A stretch of 64,000 bases of DNA, taken from positions 64,608,324-64,672,323 of the forward strand of contig OY755242.1 in the NCBI GenBank assembly GCA_963576725.1. Direction: 5' to 3'. The notes under the pieces were generated by a model. It saw nothing but the letters and a program-made list of their open reading frames with translations. It was not told the DNA's origin and ran no database searches. This DNA comes from Azorinus chamasolen. Taxonomy: Eukaryota; Mollusca; Bivalvia; Cardiida; Solecurtidae. The position numbers and the translations under genes were made by a program. Position 1 is the first letter of the stretch; each line of letters starts with the position of its first letter. Positions 1 through 11,500 of this stretch are shown here, in pieces.

Positions 1-11
1 ATACAGTAAGA

Positions 12-461
12 CGGTAAAACCCCTCTAAACCGGACATTAACCCTTCGCTTGCTGAATTTTAAAATACATTTCTTCTTCTTTACCCATGCCCTGTTGTATA
101 ATTACATATATCCGCACTGTGTACAAGTATTTCGCTGTTCATTCACTGCTGTGGAGTGCACTGATTGCACAATCAACTTGTAAATAGTGCAGACCCTGAT
201 GAGACAGCTCCTGCAGGAGCTGTCTCATCTGGGTCTTCACTATTTACCGGTAGGTATATTGACGTGAATAGCAAGCGAATGGTTAAATTTAGTGTAAATA
301 TTGGTATTCGGAACAGGTGGCAGCTTAATGCAAGCTGAAAGTCATGCAGAACGCTCATCTAGGAGCTTTCTTTGTGACTTTCATCCTGCATTAAGCAGCC
401 ATATGCCTAAAAGTATCTTAATTCTTCTCTATCAGAATTCCGGATTAGAGGGGTTTTACTG
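12..461. mobile_element. P1 MITE split by a T2 MITE
   Basis: The left end is GGTAAAACCCCTCTAAACCGG (slightly mutated) and the right end is its complement ending TTTTACTG at 461, followed by TA. The inner palindrome around 325-400 carries the shared AATGCAAGCTGAAAGTCATG module. The T2 insertion separates the left tip from the rest. Confidence 0.8.
41..282 (-). mobile_element. T2 MITE nested in P1
   Basis: The element is bounded by TTAA at 37-40 and 283-286. Its termini are CCCTTCGCTTGC and GCAAGCGAATGG, and its centre is a near-perfect palindrome reading GAGACAGCTCCTGCAGGAGC. Intact P1 copies (for example near 33960) read GGACGTTAAATTT here, which gives the empty site and shows TTAA is a genuine duplication. 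Confidence 0.85.
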
Positions 462-489
462 TACAATGTTATATCATTTCTATTTTAAT

Positions 490-830
490 GCAAGCTGAAA
501 GTCATGCATGACTTTCAGTCTTTCACCTTGTATTAAGCAGCCATATGCCTTAAACATTTCCCTCATATAAACGTGTTTTCGCGCATTTGCAAACAAAGTA
601 GATCAAGATCAGACGCCTCCTAGAGGAGCCGTCTGATCAGGGTCTGCTCTGTTTCCTAGTGGAATTTAACATATCTGTTTCTTTACCTTCTAAAATGGCT
701 ATAATGTTGCACCTTCAATATTTCATTACGACTAGGTATTAAAATTTAGAATAAATAATATAGAACATGGACAATGTTAACGTATCTAAATTCTTCTCTA
801 TTAGAATTCCGGATTAGAGGGGTTTACTGT
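490..830. mobile_element. Second P1 copy, split by a T1 MITE
   Basis: The inner module AATGCAAGCTGAAAGTCATG opens it near 488. The right end (TTAGAGGGGTTTACTG, near 815-830) is followed by TA. The left terminus is missing. T1 occupies 554-776. Confidence 0.65.
554..776 (+). mobile_element. T1 MITE nested in P1
   Basis: It is flanked by TTAA at 550-553 and 777-780. The central hairpin is GATCAGACGCCTCCTAGAGG and complement. Only one arm carries the C/G change at the seventh arm position, so the arms are slightly diverged. Confidence 0.75.
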
Positions 831-954
831 ACAAGGTTATATCATTTATACCGTCTATAATATAAAACCGACTTTTAACCGCCACTGATACCAACTTTAT
901 CCTTTACTGTATAGATGCGCCTTTTGATAAACAGTAGACCCAGTTACATGTAAC

Positions 955-1050
955 CCCTCGCTTGCTATTCACGTCAATATACCTACCTGTAAATAGTGAA
1001 GACACAGATGAGACAGCTCCTGTAGGAGCTGTCTCATCAGGGTCTGTAGA
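955..1050 (+). mobile_element. T2 MITE fragment
   Basis: It begins CCCCTCGCTTGCTATTCACG and keeps the central GACAGCTCCTGTAGGAGCTG palindrome. It then passes directly into a T1-like right half (GTCTGCTCTGTTTGC near 1060), so it is a truncated or chimeric copy. Confidence 0.65.
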
Positions 1051-1310
1051 AGCCGTCTGGTGAGAGTCTGCTCTGTTTGCATATCTGATTTTACAGTTTT
1101 TACAAGAACCAAAACGTTTCTTGTTTATATGTCATTATAAATATTAAGTAGGTTAATATCCATGCATACATGTACATTATTTCTTACATGGAATGGTTGA
1201 TGTTATCAAATAATTATTTGAACCATCTGGCACATAATCTTGCGCCAACGCGTATGATTAAACATTATACATTAAATCACGAAATGACAGCATGCATATT
1301 AAATATAAAA
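1050..1310 (+). mobile_element. T1 right-half remnant
   Basis: CTGCTCTGTTTGC, then text resembling the T1 3' half (ATTATAAATATTAAGTAGG, ATTATTTCTTACATGGA) can be followed. No left end and no clean right TTAA are visible. Confidence 0.4.
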
Positions 1311-1316
1311 TGTTAA

Positions 1317-1538
1317 TCCATAACCCTATAGACTATTTTTAGATACAACCTCTTTGAATAAATCTACCGAACAGGAGCATTACCTAGAGAAAAGGAAAAT
1401 GTTAGAATTGTGTAGTATTGAAACCATTGTGATAAATAGAGCATTTGCTCCTATTGGAGCAAATGCTCTTTTTATCACAATGGTTTCACAAAATGAATTT
1501 TACAGAGTCGTCAAAAGTCGTCAATATGAGGGAATGGG
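1317..1538 (+). mobile_element. T3 MITE
   Basis: It is flanked by TTAA at 1313-1316 and 1539-1542, and ends AATATGAGGGAATGGG. The long central palindrome is AAACCATTGTGATAAATAGA and complement around GCTCCTATTGGAGC. Its internal 62-codon ORF is only this palindrome read in one frame. Confidence 0.8.
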
Positions 1539-1673
1539 TTAAGAATGGCACGTGAATACATGGAATGTTGGCAAATGAATTAACAGTAGAACTAGATCTA
1601 TATAATTTCTAACGCAAACTGAGTAGACTTTCATTAGACTTTAGACGGCTCGTGCAGGAACCGTCTGATCTGG

Positions 1674-2102
1674 CATATTTTTATATGGAGTAAAGTGTTA
1701 CATAAATGACATATTTTTAAATGGAATAAAGTGTTACATGACATATTTTTATATGGAGTAAAGTGTTACATTGACATATTTTTATATGCAGTTTTTTTGT
1801 TTGTTTGTGTTGATTAACGTCCGTTTCTGCTCACTATGGGCTAATTGGACGCCCCAGAGAGAGGGGAGAGGATACAGAGAAACCCGGGCGCGATGCCCTA
1901 CTCTTATTATCGACTTTGTTTCTCTGGTTCTTTTAGATGCCCAGTGTAAAGCACTGATACATCGGACCTCGGTTTATAGTCTCGTCCGAAGGACTTGGTC
2001 CGGTTGGGATCGAACCCGTGACCCCTGGTATTGCAGTCAAGCGCGTTAGCCACACGACCACGTCCGCCGGTTTTTTATGGAGTAAAGTATTACATAAATG
2101 AT
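1674..2102. repeat. Local tandem repeat of about 33-36 bp, split by a SINE
   Basis: The unit CATATTTTTATATGGAGTAA + AGTGTTACAT occurs three times (about 1674-1775). A fourth copy is broken by the SINE at 1790-2070 and resumes as TTTTTATGGAGTAAAGTATT. The unit resembles a T1 terminus (TATTTATGGAGTAAAG), so it probably arose from a MITE end. Confidence 0.65.
1790..2070 (-). mobile_element. SINE with tRNA-Cys-like head
   Basis: On the minus strand the head (about 2070-1985) contains a type-2 pol III A box (TGGTCGTGTGGC) and B box (GGTTCGATCCC). The anticodon-like loop CTGCAAT would place GCA. Downstream lies a conserved-looking body (CCCGGGCGCGATGCCC region on the plus strand). The poly(T) at the plus-strand left edge is consistent with an A-rich 3' tail. 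It is not a functional tRNA, because the acceptor stem does not pair. Confidence 0.65.
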
Positions 2103-2458
2103 TGCAACCATGAGCATAAACAGTGAATTCGGTGAATTATGAACGTTCCAGTTTTCGTTCATTCGCATTGTTTCCACTATCGCTGCAGATTTATACGCTC
2201 TTCGGGTAGAACGGTTTACTTCTACGTGTACTGAAACGGACGAATAGTCTTATTTATAATTATGACGTTTTGAACAAATTAAGAATAGGCTGGGAACGGG
2301 GAGGGTAATGCCATTGAAATAAACGTTCATTGGAAGAGATAATAATTCATATTGCTACAATTCTGAGCAGACTGGGAATTATTGAGTTTGAACTGTGGAT
2401 GGAAATGTCATTTCACAATCAATTCTTGGGAGAAATAGAGATGCAAGATCATGTGTAC

Positions 2459-2583
2459 CGTCATAAACCTCGCCGTAATCATAGACACAGTCGGCATGGT
2501 ATTCGGTGGAGGCGTCGGTCACCTCAAGTCTGATGGCATCCGTGGCGTTGGCTGCCTCTATCCTCCACAAGCAGTTCAGATCA
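2459..2583 (-). CDS. Exon 3 of the CUB gene: middle of the CUB domain
   Basis: This 125-nt exon follows a long pyrimidine tract and TTCCATAG acceptor, and ends TATGACG|GTACAC. It encodes DLNCLWRIEAANATDAIRLE then VTDASTEYHADCVYDYGEVYD. The N-C-L-W and C-x-Y-D-Y motifs are canonical CUB beta-strand signatures. The donor GTACAC is weaker than consensus, so the exact 3' end is the least certain boundary; reading through it gives only 22 more codons that do not look like CUB before a stop. GC content is clearly higher than in the surrounding intron. The exon lies 12.4 kb from exon 2. Confidence 0.88.
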
Positions 2584-5500
2584 CTATGGAAAAAACAACA
2601 AGAAAACAATTATTAATGATAATGATCTAACATGCAATTTTCTAATATCAAACCGCTTCATCCATTGGATTTGAATCATTAGCCCTTTACTCCATAAATA
2701 CGCCTGTCAATGCCTTTGCAAACAATGAAGACCCAGATCAGACGGCTCCTATGGGTCTGCTTTGTTTGCTTATACACTAATATAGATATAATTCTAAACT
2801 TTCTACTATAGCCAAATAGCATTGTGTCCATGTGCAATCATGAAAATTAATCTTATTAATATCCATGATGTCATTATTTCGTATATGAATATTCATGGAG
2901 TAAAGCGCTAAATCAAACTAATCATATGTGTGCGCATTAAACGGAGCAATACGACATTTTGATAGAGGATATCGACAGTCCTGAAGCTAAGCTAAAATCT
3001 TGTTTCTATTTAAGCAATCTCTTCTTTTTAAGGTCCCACTTTTAAATCAGCAAATCCTCCTTTAATACAGTATATACTGTACGTGTTCACCCAAAGGAAT
3101 GTACATTGTGTACATTTATAAGCTGCCCTTCGGCGGGGGCGGGGTGAGGGCACGGTCATTTGTATTTCAATACTAGTACCTAGTCGGGGTTTAGACAATG
3201 AGAATTTTCATAAGCAGCTTCATGAAGATTTGCTTGTGTCAATTACCAGTTGCAAAAAAACAGGTCCTGGTCAGACACCATATTTCTATATATAATCAAA
3301 GTGTTTCCTTTCTCTCAACGGTACCTTGCTTTAAGTGTAGTTATAACAAACCCAATGATGGTAACAGGACCAACAACAGACGTCTCTGTTACGACATTTA
3401 GCTCTTTAAAACATAATAAAAATCGTTTTAATATTCTGCGATGCTAGGGTATGAGAAACACTGCCTGATAATTATTTTCATGCTAAGCACTGCCCGACAT
3501 GCATTTGCAAACAGATTGGATCAAGATGGGACGCCGAATAAATCGGTGTCTGTTCAAGATGCTAGCCACTTGAAACTCGATTAAAAATTTCTTAACACTT
3601 CGCTTGCTATTCACGTCAATATACCTACCTGTAAATAGTGAATACCCAGATGAGACATCCCCTGCAGGAGCTGTCTCATCAGGGTCTGCACTATTTACAA
3701 GTTGATTATGCAACCGATGCACTGCACAGCGATATACTTGTACACAGTGAAGATACATGTAATTATACAACAGGGCATGGGTAAAGAAGGAGAAATGTGT
3801 TTTAACATTCAGCAAGAGAATGGTTAAAGGCTTGACATAATGGGAAATCAGTAAGGCAAGAAAAACCTTGCAACTTACAACTGTAGAATACGTAATGTGT
3901 TTCCAGAACGGGAGGATTTAACCAATTAACCCTCGCAGCTCCGTATAGATGGGGCATAGGTATAGTTTAGACCCAGATAAGAGGGCTCCTGAAAAAACCC
4001 TCTGGAGTCCTCTGATCAGGGTCAAGATCCATGGATATCAATGGTTTATACCAGTAGATTGTTTGTTTACAATGTCCCTTTGCAATTTCCTTCATATAAA
4101 CGTGTGTTCACGCATCTGCAAACCGAGAAGATCCAGATCAAAAGGCTCCTATAGGAGCCGTCTGGTCTGGGTCTATTCCGTTTGCTAATGTCATTTGAAA
4201 TATATCTGTCTTTACTTTCTAAACTGGCTAGGTACTACTATGTTCCACTTTCCATAGTTCATTATAACTATTTTGTCCACGAATATTCAGTATAGGTACT
4301 GAAGTTTGGAATAAATATAGAACTGGGAAAGGGTTAATGAATTGAGACACCACAAGACAATTTGCAATACGATACCAGCTACAAAGTTAGAACCTTGATC
4401 TTTTCTCGCTAATAATTATTCTATTACTCAGGGTATCATGTAGCGTCTTAGATAATGATTTGAAGTTTAATACGCTTGTTTATCATGGACTGGGTATTTC
4501 GTTTGGGTGTTGCTTGTCTTGGTTACTGGTTTAAGTGGTTATAAGTTGGTTTGGTTATTGGTTGATTTGGTTACTGGTTGATTTGGTTACTGGTTGATTT
4601 GGTTACTGGTTGATTTGGTTATAGGTTGGTTTGATTAATGGTTGGTTTGGTTACTGGTTGGTTTGGTTACTGGTTGATTTGTTTATAGGTTGGTTTGGTT
4701 ACTGGTTGGTTTGGTTACTGGTTTATTTGTTTATAAGTTGGTTTGGTTACTGGTTGGTTTGGTTACTGGTTGGTTTGGTTACTGGTTGATTTGATTATAG
4801 GTTGATTTGGTTATAGGTTGATTTGGTTACTGGTTGATTTGTTTATAGGTTGATTTGGTTACTGGTTGATTTGGTTACTGGTTGGTCTGGTTACTGGTTG
4901 ATTTGGTTATTGGTTGATTTGGTTACTGGTTGGTTTGGTTACTGGTTGATTTGGTTATTAATTGGTTTGGTAACCAGTTCGTTTGGATGTAGGTTGGTCG
5001 TGTTACTGGCTGGTTGTGTTACTGATTGGTTTTGTTACTGACTGGTTTGGTCACTGGTCAGTTTTGTTTCTGGTTTGGTAACTTGTTACTGGTTGGTTTG
5101 CTTATTGGTCACTGGTTAGTATTGTTACTGGTTGGTTTACTTATTGACTGGTTTTGGTCACTGGCTAGTGTTGTTACTGGTTGGTTTGCTTACTAGCTGG
5201 TTTGGTTACTGGTTGTTTTGGTTAATGGTTTATCGTCAGTACCAATTAAAAGCAAATATAGTAATGATATAACTACGACATGTAGTGCTAACGAGCTTTG
5301 CGTAGTCAGGGTAGAGTAAATCCGCTCTATAATAACCATACAAACATTGTGTAAGTGTGTTTCCTTCACACCTTAACCCTTCGCTTGCTATTCACGTCAA
5401 TATACCTACATGTAAATAGTGAAGACCCAGATGAGACAGCTCCTGTAGGAGCTGTCTCATCTGGGTCTGCACTATTTACAAGTTGATTGTGCAACCAGTG

Positions 5501-8500
5501 TATTCCACAGCAGTGATTGCATAGCGAAATACGTGTACACAGTGAAGATATATATAATTATACAACAGGGCATGGGTAAAGAAGGAGAAATGAATTTTAA
5601 AATTCAGCAAGAGAAGGGTTAAACCTTCACCAGATAAACTGCCTATTTTGAATATCAATAGATAAAATTTGTGTAAGACAATTATACTATAAGGAAATAC
5701 AGTAAAATCCCTCTAACGCGACCACCAAAAAGGGGCATGATTCTGGGCGGCAGAGGCAGGTGGTAGCTTAATGCGGGACGAAGATTATGCAGAAAGCTCA
5801 TATAGGAGATTTCTGCATAACTTTCGCCCTACATTAAGCAACCACCTGTTTACAGCTTTGATTATTTTTAAGTGGTCGCATTAGAGGGATTCTACTGTAC
5901 ATTGCCATGGTTAATATTTGACAATCAGATATAACATTGTCCTTAAAAAAGCACAGCAGATCATGTACAGATGTTTTATACAAAGCCGTTTGATCTAGGT
6001 CTACTCTGTTTGCAAAGGTGTAACATGGAACTTCCGTGAGGTAAAGTGCTAATGTTGGCAGACATATATTACTTTCGTTCATGCATAAAGCAACTATCTG
6101 CTCTTAAATACCTCAATGTTAATTCATTTTAACCATTTACTCAATAAATATGCCTATCTACGCCTTTGCAAACGGAGTATACCCAGATCAGATGACTCCT
6201 ATATATGAGTCGTCTGATCTGGTCTGCTCTGTTTGTTTATGATATAATATGGATCTGATTCTACACTTTCTGTCATAATAAAATATTTTCTCCATAGTGC
6301 CATTATAAAGAATCAGTTAATATTCATGATGGCATTATTTCTTTCCTGCAAACTCATGGAATAAAGGGTTAACCCTTTCCATTATGTAAGCGCATTTTGA
6401 CGCATCTGCAAACAGAGTAGACACAGATCAGACGGTTCCTAAAGGAGCCGTCTGATCAGGGTCTGCTCTGTTTGCTTATGGTGTAATATAGATCTGATTC
6501 TATAGCTTCTGCATGGGCAAAAATGTCCTGTGTTCATACATGTATGCCATTATAAAATATAATCTTATTAATATTCATGACGTCATTATTTCCTACATGA
6601 ATATCCATCAGGGAAAGGGATAAGCACTCTCTGTAGGGAGGTTTTACTGTACATTAATGAGCCTAGGTACGGAAATTGGCACTCGAACTTTGCAAACTGT
6701 ATTGACCCGTGTCAGTCAACGTGTTTAGAACTACAATGTATTTGCAACTTCACTGAATCGATAGTATGTGTGCATTGCCATTTTGTGAACACAGGACAGC
6801 CGAGAGTCTGATTTGGGAACACATTGATTGGAATATGCAATTGGTCTTTTATTTTCCCAATGACCTCGCCAACTCAAGCATCTTAACAGTTCGTTAACCC
6901 CGCAACAATGAACTCTAATATAAAATTGATTTCTTCTAAAAACAATATTGATCTAAAGAAACTGTTACTTACATGAGATTCGTTCAAGCCGTACACAAGA
7001 TTCGTGACCCAGTGACAAACAGCGTGGATCCTTATGAGACCCTGAATCTCTCGGCGTCTCATCTGGTTCAAAGCTGTAGCAAATGCTAGTCAGGCAGGGC
7101 TTACCTTGTTAACCATTTCCTTTCATATACTGTGTAAATGCATTTTCACGCATTTGCAAACAGAGTAGACCCAGATCAGACGGCTCCTATAGCAGCCGTC
7201 TGATCAGGGTCTGCTCTGTTTGCTTTTGACATAATATAAATCTGATCCTAAATAGTGTGTAAAGGCAACAAATTCCCTTGACCTTGAAAATTTTACATTG
7301 TAAAAATTGAGCTAATAAATATTCATTTTGTCATTATTTCTTACGTTAATACTGAACAGGGAAAGGGTTAAAGGCCAATGCTTTGAAATATTAGACAAAA
7401 GTGCTTGTAGTGGCCTCGAGGTTATAAAACTGTTTGCCTGAGTCTGAGATCATTCTCAAGCATTACATTGGTCAGATTCTGAGTTTGCTTGAGAATGATT
7501 TCAGACCCAGACTCGGAAGATTTATAATATTTGGCCCTGGTTAGACCAGGCTTAGTTAGTTTACATAATTCATTTGATATAATTCTATTGATCGACTTCC
7601 TATCTAAAAAGCAATTAATCATTTCCGATGTCATGTAGTGAAATCGTATGTATCCACAGGGACCATTTAAAGGTCAAGTGGTATCTTAATATAAGACGAT
7701 AATTATGAAAACACATCTAGGAGTTTTCTGCATTACTTTTGTCCTACATTAGGCAACTATCTGCCCTTGTATATATCCCTATTTAATCAGTATGCGGTCC
7801 ATATCGGCAATCTGGATCAAAACGGTTGCACAGACTCTCCAATAACGGCGATAGATTTAATCTCCAGAATATACTCTCTCATTCTTTGACTATTCAGTAA
7901 GATCATTATCTAACAGGACATGAGGAAACGCTTCAATATGACCACATTACAGGTCGATATACCCGTATGCACAGGTGTGTGTATTCCTTGTAATAAAAAA
8001 GTAAAGTACCTAGTTATAGTCTACTTTCAGTCCGAATGACCGCTCAGCCGATTGTACATTCAATCCCCTGGTCATTGAGCTACAATAATGCGCACTGCCA
8101 ATATATGGCGCAATCATGCAGCCGCAGTACCGGCGAGTGACCCTCACAGGTACCCATTTTAACCCCTGGGTGGAGAGGAGGTGCGGGTGGGAGACGCGAA
8201 AAAGCGTCTCTGAAATTTAGGGGAGGGACCGGGATTTGAACCCCGGACCCCCGGACTTAAAATCAAGCGTTTTACCACTAGACCACCGCACAGCACGTGA
8301 ATAATATGGTTAACTATGGTTCCCTGTTCTATATTCAGTTCAAATTTCAATACCTTATTCATGGACAAATTAGTTATAATGAAATATGGAAGGTGCAACA
8401 TTGTAGCCATTTTAGAAAGTAAAGAAACAGAGCTTTCAAATTTCACTAGCAAACAGAGCAGACCCTGATCAGACTGCTCCTCTAAGAGCCGTCTGATCTG

Positions 8501-11500
8501 GGTCTACTCTGTTTGCAAATGCGTGAAAACACGTTTGTATGAGGGAAAGAGTTAAAACAAATACCATATTAAAACATGTTTTGTAAGGAGATTAAGAAAC
8601 CATAATCGGATTGAATTTACAAATTATACTTTGTGTCACTGATTGTATATGATTTAAGGCTTACAGCAAACTTTCTATTACCGATCAGGCATTTGAGTAG
8701 GGATTGATCGGGATTAAAACATATTGTTTAACAAACAGTCACACCTGTTTCAATCAGTTATCGAGGACAGCGGGCAGATTGTATAACATCAGTTTGGTAA
8801 AGTTTCTTTAAAATCCCTCCATACCGATCTTTTAGGAAAGAATAATATATATTTGTTTAGAAAAGTGTCTGCTTAATGCAGGGCAAAGGTCATGCAGAAA
8901 TCTTTTTAGGAGCGTGTTTGCATGATTTACACTGCATGATTTACACTGTGCATTAAGATGTCACCTGTATAAAAGTCCGATTTAGAGAGGTTTGACTGTT
9001 TGGTCGTATTAGTAATTTAGTAAGTTCACAAACTTCGTATTTGCCAAGTACCTGTTGTTAGCTACATGTAATCGTATGGCTTATTACAGTATTTTCCTTC
9101 TCACTACATACTTGTATCTTCTAAAACGCTCTAAGAGCGATAAACAGTGAAGAACCTGATGAGACTAATCTCATCTGGAAAAAATATGTTTTATTAATAA
9201 AGTAGAAACAGTCTTAACCAATTACCTCGTAGGTTATTTTTAGATACAAGCTCTTTGAATAAATCTACCGAAAAGGAGCATTAACTAGAGAAAGGGAATT
9301 TGTTTTAGAATTTTGTGGTTCGAAACCATTGTGATAAATAGAGCATTTGCTCCTATAGGAGCAAATGTTCTATTTATCACAATGGTTTCACAAAGTGACT
9401 TTTACATACATGTAGTCGTCAAAAGTCGTAAATATGAGGGAGTGGTTTATGCGGTCATTCAGTTATTGAACACAGGTGTCTTGAAAATCAGGTGGGTGCT
9501 TTAATGCAGGGCAAAAGTAATGCAGAAAACTATTGAAGGAGCTTTCTCCATTATTTTGGGCCTGCTTTAAGCTACCACCTGCCTTGCAGACCTATAGTTA
9601 CACCTCTTCTTGAAGGCCTCTTAACCCGTTCCCTTATGTAAGCGCATTTTGACGCATCTGCAAACAGAGAAGACCCAGATCAGACCGTCTGATCACGTTC
9701 TGCTCTGTTTGCTTATGGTGTAATATAGATCCGATTCTAAAGCTTCTGTCTGAGCCGAAATGTCCTGTGTTCATATGCCATTATAAAATCTTATCAATAT
9801 TCATGACGTCATTATTTCCTACATGAATAATTATGCAACAGGGAAATGGTTAAGACAGGATCTACTGTAGCCATTTGTGTTACCAATTACAATTCGCCTA
9901 TAGACCGCATTTGTCTATTTTGACCCTTTACCCAATGAATATTAACCCTTCGCTTGCTATTCACGTCAATACACCTACCTGTAAATAGTGAATACCAAGA
10001 TGAGACAGCTCCTGCAGGAGCTGTCCCATCAGGGTCTGCATTATTTACAAGTTGATTGTGCATCCAGTGCACTCAACAGCAGTGATTGCATAGCGAAATA
10101 TTTGTACACAGTGAAGATATCTGTAATTATACAACAGGGCATGGATAAAGAAGGAGAAATGTATTTCAAAATTCAGCAAGAGAAGGGTTGATCACAGCTT
10201 CTGCCCATTGTAACTATTTATAAATAAACTTAGTTTCTTAGGTTGTTATTATAAAACAAGTGAAATGCTTTGTCAAATAGCAAAAAAATAGATCAAATAT
10301 AGTTTGTATATGTCAAAAGGGCAGACCCTGATCAGACGGTTCATACAGGAACCGACGTTTTAATCTACTATCCTCATCAGGATCCAAACTGCCTGGTGCT
10401 GGGATAATGAATGTTTAATCATTTAAAATACAACTAGAGGTTTTTGTCAAAAAAACGGATGTCTCCCCTCTAATAAAAACAATATGTAAAGGGAAATCAC
10501 TAAAAATGTTATGGTCTTGATGAATGATACTTCCCCTCATTTTGCGTTTTTCACACTGCATTTTTCAAGAAGAAAATGATAACAGCTAATAACTCCAAAA
10601 ATACTGATACCAGATTTATGGCCCTTGTGCATGACACTTAATTTCATCATGCTCTTTCCAGAAATAAAATGTCATTCCAATAGCATCAGTCGAACAGGAG
10701 TTATTGATCGGCCAAAAAATGTAACAAAGGGCAATAACTCCAAAAGTATTGAAGCCAGAATTATGGCCCTTGTTCATGACACTTTCTCTCATCATGCTCT
10801 TTCCATGTATGAAGTTTCAATACGATGGCAAGAGCCATGTAGGAGTTATCGTCCGAACAAGAAAGAATTAAACAAATGTACAAGGGGCAATAACTCTAAA
10901 TTTATTGAAGCTCGAGTTAAGGATCTTATGCATGACACTTTCTCTTATCATGATCGTTCCATGTATGAAGTTTCACTCCAATGGCATGTGTCACATAGGA
11001 GTAATCATCCGGACAAAAAATTGTGATTTTTTTTACAAAGGGCAATAACTCCAATATTAGTGAAGCCAGAGTTATGGACCTTGTGCATGACACTTCCTCT
11101 CGTTATGATCTTTCCATTTATGAAGTTTCAATCCAATGGCATGAGCCATATAGAAGTTATCGTCCGGACAAAAAAGTAGTATTTTTTTTACAAAGGGCAA
11201 TAACTCCTATATTAGTGAAGCCAGAGTTATGTACCTTCTGCATGACACTTCCTCTCATTATGCTCGTTCCATATATGAAGTTTCAATCAACTGGCATCAG
11301 GCATATTGAAGTTATTGTCCGGACAAAAAATTATGATTTTTTTTACAAAGGGCAATAACTCCAATATTAGTGAAGTCAGAGTTATGGACCTTGTGCATGA
11401 CACTTCCTATCGTCATGATCTTTCCATATATGAAGTTTCAATCCAATGGCATGAGCCATATAGGAGTTATCGTCCGGACAAAAAAGTGTGATTTTTTTTT

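Noticed and set aside
1985..2070. Functional tRNA-Cys gene
   Set aside because: Good A and B boxes, but the acceptor stem does not pair and a SINE body follows.
2100..2251. Possible next CUB exon after acceptor TCCGTTTCAG (minus strand), in matching phase
   Set aside because: The phase fits, but the encoded text (VHVEVNRSTRRAYKS...) lacks the CUB continuation (small-residue loop and Cys-Gly) and runs into the SINE.
6960..7071. Minus-strand segment ending ATCTCAT|GTAAGT, resembling an exon with donor
   Set aside because: The upstream part is a decayed T4 hairpin, so the donor match is probably chance.
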